NCBI RefSeq assembly: GCF_002954545.1
Contig: NZ_MSCH01000003.1
Span: forward strand, 3,077,991 to 3,141,990
Direction: 5' to 3'
Length of the DNA stretch: 64,000 bases
DNA from: Psychrosphaera saromensis
GTDB taxonomy: Bacteria > Pseudomonadota > Gammaproteobacteria > Enterobacterales > Alteromonadaceae
The position numbers were made by a program, and so were the translations under genes. Of this stretch, positions 55,076-63,170 are shown piece after piece; position 1 is the first letter of the stretch, and each line of letters begins with the position of its first letter. Under the pieces are notes generated by a model that was not told where the DNA came from, did no database searches, and saw only the letters and a list, made by a program, of their open reading frames with translations.

Positions 55076-55558
55076 TTATTTCTTCGGCCAAATGGTTTCA
55101 ATAAAACTAACCATAGTTTCGACACCATTTAAATCATCTTGATCAAAACGACCTATACTTGGACTATCAATATCCAATACCGCCACTACTACATCATTAA
55201 TAATGATAGGGACGACAACTTCAGAATTACTTGCTGCATCGCATGCAATATGTCCATCAAACGCATGCACATCTTCAATTAATTGAGATGTTTTATCCGC
55301 AACGGCTGTACCACAAACGCCTCTTCCTACTGGAATTCGAACACATGCAGCTTTGCCTTGAAATGGCCCTAATACAAGCTCTTGTTCATTACCCTGAACA
55401 TTATCTTGCATCAAATAAAAACCGGCCCAATTTATGTCGACTAATCTGTCAAATAAGATTGCACTGATGTTAGCTAAATTTGCGATTAGGCTTGGTTCGC
55501 CATCACAAAGCGCCTTCACCTGCATATTTATTTCACGATATAATTCTACTTTAGCCAA
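55076..55558 (-). CDS. msrC: Free methionine-(R)-sulfoxide reductase (GAF domain)
   Basis: Reduces free L-methionine-(R)-sulfoxide. It is a 160-residue GAF-domain protein with three Cys at 72, 82 and 106 (AACVRIPVGRGVCGTAV and GHIACDAAS). Their spacings of 10 and 24 are the same as for the redox Cys 84, 94 and 118 of the E. coli enzyme. The start appears to be TTG at 55558, with AAAGG 6 nt upstream. It leads the operon with the small acidic gene, proQ and prc, the same order as yebR-proQ-prc in E. coli. Confidence 0.92.
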   Translation of the reverse strand: MAKVELYREINMQVKALCDGEPSLIANLANISAILFDRLVDINWAGFYLMQDNVQGNEQELVLGPFQGKAACVRIPVGRGVCGTAVADKTSQLIEDVHAFDGHIACDAASNSEVVVPIIINDVVVAVLDIDSPSIGRFDQDDLNGVETMVSFIETIWPKK

Positions 55559-55688
55559 AATACACCTTTATTCAATTGGTCATTTCTAAACGTAACGCAG
55601 TAACTTACCTTGATCCGCCCCAAATTTAAAGGTTTGCATCCTAATTAATAGCAATAGACTTGTTTAAACGAATAAAAAAACAACTATA

Positions 55689-55702
55689 TTGATAAATATC
55701 AC
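55689..55702. promoter_or_regulatory. Possible FNR/ANR-type site upstream of msrC
   Basis: TTGATAAATATCAC matches the FNR consensus TTGAT-N4-ATCAA at 9 of 10 fixed positions. It lies about 130 bp before the msrC start. A chance match in AT-rich DNA is quite possible. Confidence 0.3.
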
Positions 55703-55746
55703 AAAAACAACCGTAAATTTGGATTTTTAAAAGAAATTTAAACACT

Positions 55747-55768
55747 AAAGGATCAGCCACAATCCTTT
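55747..55768 (-). terminator. Weak hairpin after the DUF6279 gene
   Basis: AAAGGAT pairs with ATCCTTT around an 8-nt loop, about 10 bp past the stop on the minus strand. The T run is short. Confidence 0.5.
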
Positions 55769-55777
55769 TATATCCAA

Positions 55778-56656
55778 TTAGTTTATTTGATCTTGTGCGA
55801 TTAAAAGCTCAAAGTCCGTTGTCATGTCATCGATTTTTTCGAGCAGGTAAACTTGTTGTTTATCAGTCATCGATTTTATTATGTACCTTAGTTCAGATAT
55901 GCGTAATTGAGATATTTGTTCGGATATATTTTGCTGCTCAATACTTCGGTGACTAGATAGCTCAGTGAACAAAGCAAATAAGGTTAATTGGTCAATTTCA
56001 GGCTGATTAAATAAAGCTTTAGAGAAGAGATCAAGCCAACGTTTTCGCCCTGCAATTCTTAATGGCAATATATCCGGACGTTTACGTTCCATCGCTTGGA
56101 GTGTTACTTTTTGTTCTTGCGTTAAATCACCTATAAAATTTTCAATTTTATCTTCCGCGTCTTCAAACTTTTCATCCCAAGTTTGGTCTTGATCTTCTTG
56201 CCATTGTTGATTTCTTTCTTGTTGAATGTCTTTTATATTTTTAACCAATTCTTGTTTTTGTTGCTGAGATAAAGAAGGTAAAAAATCAATAATATCTGGC
56301 GTTACTTTTAAGGCCGCACGCTTCCATAACCCTCGTGCTTTTTGGTATAAAGGTTCAAGGGCAAGATCATCTTTGTTAACAACAATCGTGCGCAGCTCTT
56401 TTAACAAGCTAGTGTAATACGGCAACTCTTCTTGTCGATGCCATTTTAATAACTCGTAAATTTTTATTTCTAAGACATTTTCTTGTGCCTCATTAAGCTC
56501 CACATAGTCGTCAACTGTCCAGAATATAAGCCAATCGGCATAATTATAAATCAGTTTAGTACTGCAACTTGTTAAACAAAAAGTGAGTAATACTAATGCC
56601 AGTAATTTAACGGTTGCTTTGCGTTGACCATTTGCTCTAATCATATTTTTACTCAT
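55778..56656 (-). CDS. DUF6279 family lipoprotein
   Basis: A 292-residue lipoprotein. The basic N-terminus and hydrophobic core end in the lipobox LTSC with Ser at +2, followed by TKLIYNYADWLIFWTVDDYVELN, the hallmark start of DUF6279. The rest is helical, with repeated charged segments (QQKQELVKNIKDIQQERNQQ). Function unknown; it is usually a single gene. Two in-frame Met codons (56656 and 12 bases later) could start it. Confidence 0.82.
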   Translation of the reverse strand: MSKNMIRANGQRKATVKLLALVLLTFCLTSCSTKLIYNYADWLIFWTVDDYVELNEAQENVLEIKIYELLKWHRQEELPYYTSLLKELRTIVVNKDDLALEPLYQKARGLWKRAALKVTPDIIDFLPSLSQQQKQELVKNIKDIQQERNQQWQEDQDQTWDEKFEDAEDKIENFIGDLTQEQKVTLQAMERKRPDILPLRIAGRKRWLDLFSKALFNQPEIDQLTLFALFTELSSHRSIEQQNISEQISQLRISELRYIIKSMTDKQQVYLLEKIDDMTTDFELLIAQDQIN

Positions 56657-56813
56657 ATTAAGGACGCTTTATCGCCCTTATGTCGTTATCGGGTTATTAA
56701 ATAGATTTATGTTGTTATAGATCAATACCCTATTCGTCTATATTTAGATCATAATGCTTATAGTTAAAGTTGTAATTAACCGCTTTATATCAAATTTTAG
56801 GATTGATTCTGTT

Positions 56814-57800
56814 ATGAAAAAAATTGGAATTCTCACATCAGGTGGTGATGCCCCTGGCATGAATGCAGCCATTCATTCTATTGTAACAACCGCCAGTGTC
56901 CATAATATCGAGTGTATCGGTTTTGAAAGAGGTTATAACGGCTTAATTGATAATGCCACATGCGCACTTCCTTTAGCAAAAGTTAAACATATTTCCCATC
57001 TTGGCGGAACCATTTTAAAAAGTGCGCGCTGTCCTAAAATGCTAGAGGATAGATACCGCCAGCAGGCAATTACCAGTTTAAACTCCAACTCATTGGATGG
57101 ACTTATTGTGATTGGCGGTGATGGTAGTTTCCAAGGAGCCCACTTACTTAGTCTGCTAACCGACATCCCTATTATTGGTGTGCCAGGGACTATTGATAAT
57201 GATATAGATGGTTCAGACTTCACAATTGGATTTGATACCGCGGCCAATACAGCCCTGGATGCGATTGATAAAGTAAGAGATACCGCAGATGCATTTGAAC
57301 GCATATTTATTGTTGAGGTGATGGGCAGACATAGTGGACAATTGGCTGTGAATATTGGCGTTGCTGCAGAGGCTGAGCAAATATTATGTCCTGAAATGAA
57401 TATAGAGCCACATCAAATAGTACAAACCGTTACCGCACATATTAATGCTTATTTAAAAGTAAACGGCCATGCGAGTTATATTATCGTCGCCGCAGAAAAA
57501 ACCTATCCCGACGGTGCTTCCGCACTTGCTGAGATGTTAACCAAACAAATAGGTATAGACTGCCGTGCTTGTGTTTTAGGTCATCTACAAAGAGGTGGAA
57601 TGGCAAGTTGTGCAGACCGTACTCTTGCAACCAAACTTGGCGCTTTTGCGGTTGACAGTTTAGTAAACGGTGCTAAAAGCGTTATGTCCGGTGAAGTTAA
57701 TAATCAATTAGTGTTAACAAAATTAGTTGATACAGGATTAGGGAAAAAGAAAATTGATCCGTATTTACTCGACCTTTATAAAAACAAACTGAGTTTATAG
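56814..57800 (+). CDS. pfkA: 6-phosphofructokinase, ATP-dependent
   Basis: Phosphorylates fructose 6-phosphate in glycolysis. The 328 residues from ATG 56814 begin MKKIGILTSGGDAPGMNAAI. The ATP site GGDGSFQGA is at about 101-109, the catalytic loop PGTIDNDIDG at about 124-133, and the substrate-site MGRHSGQLA segment and LGHLQRGG follow. The frame is open 60 bases upstream, but known PfkA starts at MKKIGI. It is a single gene. Confidence 0.95.
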   Translation: MKKIGILTSGGDAPGMNAAIHSIVTTASVHNIECIGFERGYNGLIDNATCALPLAKVKHISHLGGTILKSARCPKMLEDRYRQQAITSLNSNSLDGLIVIGGDGSFQGAHLLSLLTDIPIIGVPGTIDNDIDGSDFTIGFDTAANTALDAIDKVRDTADAFERIFIVEVMGRHSGQLAVNIGVAAEAEQILCPEMNIEPHQIVQTVTAHINAYLKVNGHASYIIVAAEKTYPDGASALAEMLTKQIGIDCRACVLGHLQRGGMASCADRTLATKLGAFAVDSLVNGAKSVMSGEVNNQLVLTKLVDTGLGKKKIDPYLLDLYKNKLSL

Positions 57801-58006
57801 CCAAGTTATTTTGTTACTCAAACTCAAGTAATAAGGCAATCACTCATCCATCAACTCTTTATTTAACAAAGGCTCACCCGTAATTGGATTAACTCTTAAC
57901 GGACGTAGTAAAATTCATATAAACAGCTTGATAAGCTGACAGGTTAATTCCGTTGGGCTAGTTGTATTTAGAAAAAATTACGCCTTTTCTGTTAAACAAT
58001 CCAACA
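57801..58006. other. Spacer between pfkA and the LytTR regulator
   Basis: About 200 bp. The minus strand holds a 24-codon open stretch ending in NPITGEPLLNKELMDE that looks like the C-terminus of a lost protein but has no start or upstream frame. No terminator for pfkA is evident. Confidence 0.4.
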
Positions 58007-58852
58007 TCAAAGTAATGCCGCTCTTACTTTATCTCTGTAACTACGACTAACTCGAATTTCATGTTTATTTGTTAGTTGGATAACATACTCACCGCTGGTT
58101 AAGGTTAATACCTTAGAAACTTCGGTAGAATTAACAATAACTGAACGATGCACACGAATAAACCTGGCTGGGTCAAGTTCTTGTTCCAACTGCTTCATGG
58201 TTTTACGCAGAATATGAGTTTCACCATCTGAACAATGAACACACATGTAATCGCCAGCGGCATCTACCCAAACGACTTCTTTAACTGGTATACGAGTGGT
58301 TTCGCCCACATCTTTAACGGCAACGTAATTGCTGTACTCTTTTACCGATTGAAACTCACCATCAGCTAAGTTTTGTAAAATAGTTTCACTGTCAGAACCA
58401 ATTAGCTGTGCCACCATATTAACTAATTTGGTTTGACTGTCCGTTTGACTGTCCGAGTTAATTTGATTTCTAACCTTAGTGATACAGTCTTGTAAACGCG
58501 CGTTATCAACTGGCTTCAGCAAATAATCTAACGCATGAACTTCAAATGCTTTTAGTGCATATTGGTCATAAGCCGTTACAAATACCACAATTGGCCAGTC
58601 TTCTGGGGCGACATCACTATGCAACTCTTTCATCACATCAAAGCCTGTCATACCTGGCATTTGTATATCTAAAAAAACCAATTTAGGTTTTTCTTGCTTA
58701 ATCGTCTCAAGCGCCGAAGCACCATTGTGACATTGAGCTATTATTTCAATATCTGCAAAATCGGCCAATCTAATCGCTAAGCCTTTTCGTGCCAAAGGCT
58801 CATCGTCAACGATGATAGTTCTGATTTTATTGTCTGTATTGATTTCAATCAT
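58007..58852 (-). CDS. LytTR family response regulator
   Basis: Two-component response regulator of 281 residues. The receiver domain is at about 10-130, with acidic pocket VDDE, phosphoacceptor Asp62 in LVFLDIQMPG and conserved Lys in YLLKPVDNARL. A LytTR DNA-binding domain follows at about 180-280 (RIPVKEVVWVDAAGDYMCVHC, RFIRVHRSVIVN, ISRSYR-like end). It lies 5 bp after the histidine kinase gene, forming a LytS/LytR-type pair. Its targets are unknown. Confidence 0.93.
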   Translation of the reverse strand: MIEINTDNKIRTIIVDDEPLARKGLAIRLADFADIEIIAQCHNGASALETIKQEKPKLVFLDIQMPGMTGFDVMKELHSDVAPEDWPIVVFVTAYDQYALKAFEVHALDYLLKPVDNARLQDCITKVRNQINSDSQTDSQTKLVNMVAQLIGSDSETILQNLADGEFQSVKEYSNYVAVKDVGETTRIPVKEVVWVDAAGDYMCVHCSDGETHILRKTMKQLEQELDPARFIRVHRSVIVNSTEVSKVLTLTSGEYVIQLTNKHEIRVSRSYRDKVRAALL

Positions 58853-58857
58853 GCTGG

Positions 58858-59925
58858 TTATTCCGACTCAAACTCTAAAGGAATTCTAATATTTACTTTT
58901 AAACCATTTGGTTCATTAGTGGACAATGAGAATGAATAATCGTCATATAAAGTTTGTAATCTATCTTTTATATTCGCTATTCCTACGCCCTCACCTTTGC
59001 TGGTTGAAGATGTACTTGCCATTAATCCAGGCCCATCATCACTTACTTCAAGCAATAAGTCATTACCAAATGTCTTAGCAACAATAGTAATTGTGCCACC
59101 ATCGGTTTGAGCTGCAATACCGTATTTAATAGCATTCTCAATTAACGGCTGCAATAACAAACTCGGAACTAAAGCATTACTTGCCGATTTACTGATAGAC
59201 CATGTCACCGTGAGGCTTTCTTCAAATCGAATTTTTTCAATTTCCAAGTACAAGGTCAATGCTTTAACCTCTTGTTTAAGTTGTACTTTTTTAATTGGAT
59301 CTGTGTGTAAAGAATAACGTAGGAAGTCGCTTAATTTGGCGACCATGCCATTGGCTATCTTGTTCTCATTACACAAAATTAATGTCGAAATAGCATTTAA
59401 GGTATTAAACAAGAAGTGAGGATTAAGTTGATAACGCAACATTTTCAATTGCGCTTCATTGGCCATATTTGAGGCTTTTAATGCTTTTTGTTTTTCTTTT
59501 TGCAGCATTTGGTAATACTTAATGCCAAAGTACAAACCACTCCAGCATAAAATAATATAAAACCCACCTAGTGAATTTCTAAAGTACCAATACCAAGCGT
59601 CAGGTCTGTAACCAAATTTATAAAACTCCCAATAAGTGAAGTTCTGCATAACAACCCAGATAAGACCAACGACATAAGAGGCTGACAAGATGACCGTGAC
59701 TAAAAACCATGGAGAACGTTCCCATACACGCTGATAAAGATAACGTAGGGGTATGGTAAGTAACGCGCCAAACCATGCATTTGAAATAATTATAAACACA
59801 TAGATATCACGCATGTCATTCATGAATGAGCCTATGTAATGCACTAAGGCAAATCCGAACCAGCCAGAAAAATGCAATATCCAAAAGAAACGTTTTCTAT
59901 CTTCTATATATTTTTGAAATTTCAA
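58858..59925 (-). CDS. LytS-type sensor histidine kinase
   Basis: Membrane histidine kinase of 355 residues with four N-terminal helices (to about residue 135) and no large periplasmic domain. It has a His_kinase (PF06580) region with the phosphoacceptor His170 in LRYQLNPHFLFNTLNAIS and an ATPase domain with the N box LLLQPLIENAIKYGI and G box DDGPGL and GVGIANIKDRL. It is cotranscribed with the LytTR regulator. A hairpin and a 15-bp tandem array lie upstream. Confidence 0.93.
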   Translation of the reverse strand: MKFQKYIEDRKRFFWILHFSGWFGFALVHYIGSFMNDMRDIYVFIIISNAWFGALLTIPLRYLYQRVWERSPWFLVTVILSASYVVGLIWVVMQNFTYWEFYKFGYRPDAWYWYFRNSLGGFYIILCWSGLYFGIKYYQMLQKEKQKALKASNMANEAQLKMLRYQLNPHFLFNTLNAISTLILCNENKIANGMVAKLSDFLRYSLHTDPIKKVQLKQEVKALTLYLEIEKIRFEESLTVTWSISKSASNALVPSLLLQPLIENAIKYGIAAQTDGGTITIVAKTFGNDLLLEVSDDGPGLMASTSSTSKGEGVGIANIKDRLQTLYDDYSFSLSTNEPNGLKVNIRIPLEFESE

Positions 59926-59993
59926 ATTACAACCTACTTAGAAAAAGGTAAGACAAATTAATGTAATTAAGATTAAGGTATTAATTATAAATC

Positions 59994-60040
59994 AAAAAAA
60001 AAACGGCACATCCCCGCCTGACTTGGCAGATGTGCCGTTT
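59994..60040 (-). terminator. Terminator after the DUF962 gene
   Basis: ACGGCACATC pairs with GATGTGCCGT, with an inner GCC/GGC pair in the loop. On the minus strand a run of about ten T follows. It stands about 210 bp downstream of the DUF962 stop, beyond the tandem array, so the array would be transcribed with DUF962. Confidence 0.85.
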
Positions 60041-60088
60041 ATCGTTTTGTTAGTTTTTTCACCATCAAAACGCAAATGAGTGTTAACG

Positions 60089-60238
60089 TTTGGTCGCACG
60101 GTTTTAAACCTATCGCTCTTAAACCTATCGCTCTTAAACGTACGGTTCTTAAACGTACGGTTCTTAAACGTACGGTTCTTAAACGTACGGTTCTTAAACG
60201 AGCAGTTCTTAAACTAGCGGCTATTAACCAGTAACGAC
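60089..60238. repeat. 15-bp tandem repeat array between DUF962 and the LytS kinase gene
   Basis: About nine units of 15 bp. Two of TTAAACCTATCGCTC are followed by four perfect TTAAACGTACGGTTC (60134-60193), then diverged units TTAAACGAGCAGTTC and TTAAACTAGCGGCTA, with degenerate edges. Each unit brings a TAA on one strand, so it is not coding. The central units contain the palindrome CGTACG. Confidence 0.92.
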
Positions 60239-60249
60239 TGACTCAGTTA

Positions 60250-60720
60250 TCAATAACGGATATTTAGCTTTTTATAAACAAAACATAAAATCCAAACTGG
60301 GCCGATAAGTAAAAACTGCAGGTCTTTTAAAAATGATGGTTTCTTGCCTTCAAGATGATGACCCACAAACTGCAGGATCCAAGCAATAACAAACACCACA
60401 ATAGACATAATTAATACCGACATAACCCCAGACATACTTAATTGCCACCACTGTAAAAATGCGACAACAAGTGCTGAAAATAACGTCATACCAAGTCCAA
60501 CAGTAAATGATAACGAAAAGTAAAATAACATAGCTGGAATAGCGACTATCGTAGACCAGTTAACCCACATTGGCATATCTGCAATAGGAAATGGAATTGA
60601 CCATAGCAAACCAAAAACCGTCATATAGATGGCTGGCACGCATAAATAGTGAATTATCTTATTGGTTTTATTTTGGTGACTAACACCATAATCTTCTAAC
60701 CATTGTGTAATTGATTTCAT
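60250..60720 (-). CDS. DUF962 / Mpo1-like membrane protein
   Basis: A 156-residue protein with four hydrophobic helices, starting MKSITQWLEDYGVSHQNKTNKIIHYLCVP. The conserved N-terminal HxNxxNxxIHxxCVP motif and the later QFVGHHLEGKKPS match the Mpo1/YGL010w (DUF962) family. In yeast Mpo1 is an iron-dependent dioxygenase of 2-hydroxy fatty acids; activity here is inferred from family. GGAAA lies about 6 nt before ATG 60720, which is therefore chosen. Confidence 0.85.
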   Translation of the reverse strand: MKSITQWLEDYGVSHQNKTNKIIHYLCVPAIYMTVFGLLWSIPFPIADMPMWVNWSTIVAIPAMLFYFSLSFTVGLGMTLFSALVVAFLQWWQLSMSGVMSVLIMSIVVFVIAWILQFVGHHLEGKKPSFLKDLQFLLIGPVWILCFVYKKLNIRY

Positions 60721-60790
60721 AATTGTTTCCAATTTTTGTTTTTAGCATGCGCTAATAGATTTTAAATTTACAGGTACTAAATACCACAAA

Positions 60791-61201
60791 CTATAATTCA
60801 ACACCATTCAAAACAGGCGTTGGTTTTCTATCGTCGTCTAATGCTACAAACTTAAATGAGCCACTAATCGCTTTATGTTTATCGTCTTTATGCATGCCTT
60901 CAACAAAAACATTCACATCTACAACTAAGCTGGTACGTCCTAACGTACTAACGTTAGCCACTAACTCAACAATAGAACCTGCTGGAATTGGTTCTTTAAA
61001 ATCAACTCTATCTGACGATATTGTGACTAAAGACTTACGACAAAAGCGAGTAGCACAAACAAAGGCAACTTCATCCATCCATGCTAAGGCTTCACCACCG
61101 AATAAGGTATTGTGATGATTTGTTCTGCCAGGGAAAACCGTTTTTGTGGTATAAGTAGTAGCGTAGTTTATGCGAGCTTGGACTTTATCAGAGTGTTCCA
61201 T
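60791..61201 (-). CDS. Acyl-CoA thioesterase (hotdog fold, YciA/BACH type)
   Basis: A 136-residue hotdog protein. TVFPGRTNHHNTLFGGEALAWMDEVAFVCATRF carries the N-x-x-x-x-x-F-G-G-x-x-x-x-x-x-D motif with the catalytic Asp, and VTISSDRVDFKEPIPAGSIVEL follows. It likely hydrolyses acyl-CoAs; chain length is unknown. It lies upstream of DUF962 on the same strand and is divergent from the M61 peptidase. Confidence 0.88.
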   Translation of the reverse strand: MEHSDKVQARINYATTYTTKTVFPGRTNHHNTLFGGEALAWMDEVAFVCATRFCRKSLVTISSDRVDFKEPIPAGSIVELVANVSTLGRTSLVVDVNVFVEGMHKDDKHKAISGSFKFVALDDDRKPTPVLNGVEL

Positions 61202-61302
61202 TCATCTTCTTATTTAATTAATACAGTTGAAAAGCATTATAAGCGCACATACTACTAAGGTGTAATCTAAATTTAACTCAATTCTAATTAAAGCAGAGAT
61301 CA

Positions 61303-63078
61303 ATGGCGTCCATCAAATATAAAGTATCGATAGAAAACCCGCTTAAACATCAATTTCGTATTCAAATATCTTTTGTGCCGAATACTGATAAGTTGATGCA
61401 TATTTCGTTACCCAACTGGATCCCCGGTAGTTACATGATCCGTGATTTTGCTAAACATGTTTTAGAATTAAAAGCACAGGACACATCTGGCGAACTGGTT
61501 ATTGAGACCATCAGCAAAAATCGTTTTGCCATTAGCCATAACCAGCAAGAAGTCACCGTAACTTATCTCTATTACGCCTTTGATATGAGTGTGCGTAAAG
61601 CTTACTTAGACCAAGAGTTTGGATTTATAAATCCGGCAAGCGCTCTATTTTGCATTGACGAACTTAAAGATCAAACCTGTCTGGTTGAATTAGTAAAATC
61701 AAATAATCCTATCATTGCAAACTGGCAACCAGCGTCTGGTTTAACGGGCGTTGACCATACCGATAGTTTTGCTTGGGGACATTACAGCGCCAAAAATTAC
61801 TTAGAGTTTACTGACTACCCGATCTTGTTTGGTGAGTTAGATATTGCTGAGTTCTCAGTGGCTAACACACCGCACTTTTTAGTTACTGTAGGCCAACATT
61901 TTGGCGACTTACAACGTGCAGCCAAAGACTTAAAACCATTATGCCAATATCATATAGATATGTTTGATGGACTGCCTGAAGGTGTCGACAAGTATTTATT
62001 CTTAACTATGGTTACGGACAGTGGCTTTGGTGGTTTGGAGCACCTTAATTCAACCGCATTAGTATGCAGTCGTTTTGACATTCTTAAACAAGAACAAGAA
62101 ATTGACGATAATTACACTACTTTCTTAAGCTTATGTAGCCACGAATATTTACATACTTGGAACGTAAAACGACTTAAACCAAAAGAGTTTATTCCGTACC
62201 AATTAGAGCAAGAGGTGTACACCAAACAACTTTGGTTTTATGAGGGCATGACCTCTTACTTTGACGACTTAAGTTTGCTTGAAACCAATACAATTACTCA
62301 AGACAAGTATTTAGAAATACTAGCAAAAACCTTTACTCGCATTGAGAAAGGTCAAGGGCAATTACGTCAATCAGTAACAGAAAGCAGCTTACATACTTGG
62401 ACTAAGTTTTATCAACAAGATGAAGCTGCACCAGATCAAATTGTTAGTTATTACCAAAAAGGCGCAGCTATCGCATGTTTAATGGATTTAATCATTAAAC
62501 AAGACAGCCAAGGGAAAATTGCATTAAAAGATTTAATGCACAAAGCTTGGAACTTATATGGCAAAGAACAGATTGGCACCACACAACAACAACTGGAAGA
62601 CTTATTCAAATCGTTTATTGGTACTCAAAATCATGATTTATTACATGATGTTTTATACAACACAAACAAGATAGATTTAATCGCAGCCTTTGCTCGTAGT
62701 GGCATTGAGCTAAGTTATCAATCACAGCAAAGCGCGACACATGCTCAAGGTATTGTAGAAAACTCAACCAATAATTGGTTAGGCTGTGTGGTTGCTCTTA
62801 ATAACGGTTACTTAGTGGTTAAACAAGTATTAGAGAACAGCCCAGCAGAGCAAGCTGGTATAGCCGTTAATGATCATTTAATTGCGATAGATAACTTTAG
62901 GTTAAACAACTTAAATATCGAAAAAGTATTGAGTACCGTCATTGGCAAAAACACAAGCGTACATTACTTTAGAAAAGATAAACTGTACCAGGCACCTTTG
63001 ACTGTTGAGGCATCACCTAAATTTGTTGCCAGTTTAACAATTAAAGATACAGAAAAAGCTAAGCTTTGGTTAGGCTAA
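61303..63078 (+). CDS. M61 family metallopeptidase with PDZ domain
   Basis: A 591-residue protein of the M61 (glycyl aminopeptidase) family. The N-terminal domain has SLPNWIPGSYMIRDFAKHVL; the gluzincin zinc motif is SHEYLHTWNVKRLKP, with a downstream FYEGMTSYFDDL as the third-ligand segment. A C-terminal PDZ domain (about 490-575, VVKQVLENSPAEQAGIAVNDHLIAID) follows. No signal peptide is seen, so it is probably cytoplasmic. It is a single gene, ending at a bidirectional hairpin. Confidence 0.92.
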   Translation: MASIKYKVSIENPLKHQFRIQISFVPNTDKLMHISLPNWIPGSYMIRDFAKHVLELKAQDTSGELVIETISKNRFAISHNQQEVTVTYLYYAFDMSVRKAYLDQEFGFINPASALFCIDELKDQTCLVELVKSNNPIIANWQPASGLTGVDHTDSFAWGHYSAKNYLEFTDYPILFGELDIAEFSVANTPHFLVTVGQHFGDLQRAAKDLKPLCQYHIDMFDGLPEGVDKYLFLTMVTDSGFGGLEHLNSTALVCSRFDILKQEQEIDDNYTTFLSLCSHEYLHTWNVKRLKPKEFIPYQLEQEVYTKQLWFYEGMTSYFDDLSLLETNTITQDKYLEILAKTFTRIEKGQGQLRQSVTESSLHTWTKFYQQDEAAPDQIVSYYQKGAAIACLMDLIIKQDSQGKIALKDLMHKAWNLYGKEQIGTTQQQLEDLFKSFIGTQNHDLLHDVLYNTNKIDLIAAFARSGIELSYQSQQSATHAQGIVENSTNNWLGCVVALNNGYLVVKQVLENSPAEQAGIAVNDHLIAIDNFRLNNLNIEKVLSTVIGKNTSVHYFRKDKLYQAPLTVEASPKFVASLTIKDTEKAKLWLG

Positions 63079-63123
63079 ACCAATTAGATTTAACTTGAAG
63101 GTTAAAAACCAACTAACATAACG

Positions 63124-63150
63124 AAAAAAGCGAACTTAAGTTCGCTTTTT
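63124..63150. terminator. Bidirectional terminator between the M61 and M23 peptidase genes
   Basis: Perfect palindrome AAAAAGCGAACTTAAG and its complement, with T runs on both strands, between convergent genes. Confidence 0.92.
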
Positions 63151-63170
63151 GTTTATTTGTTATTCAACAA

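Noticed and set aside
57842-57914. Minus-strand open stretch ending NPITGEPLLNKELMDE
   Set aside because: Only 24 codons after an in-frame stop, with no start. It may be a gene remnant, but this cannot be supported.
60089-60238. 15-bp array as CRISPR or as a coding repeat
   Set aside because: There are no spacers between units, and each unit brings a stop codon, so it is a plain tandem repeat.
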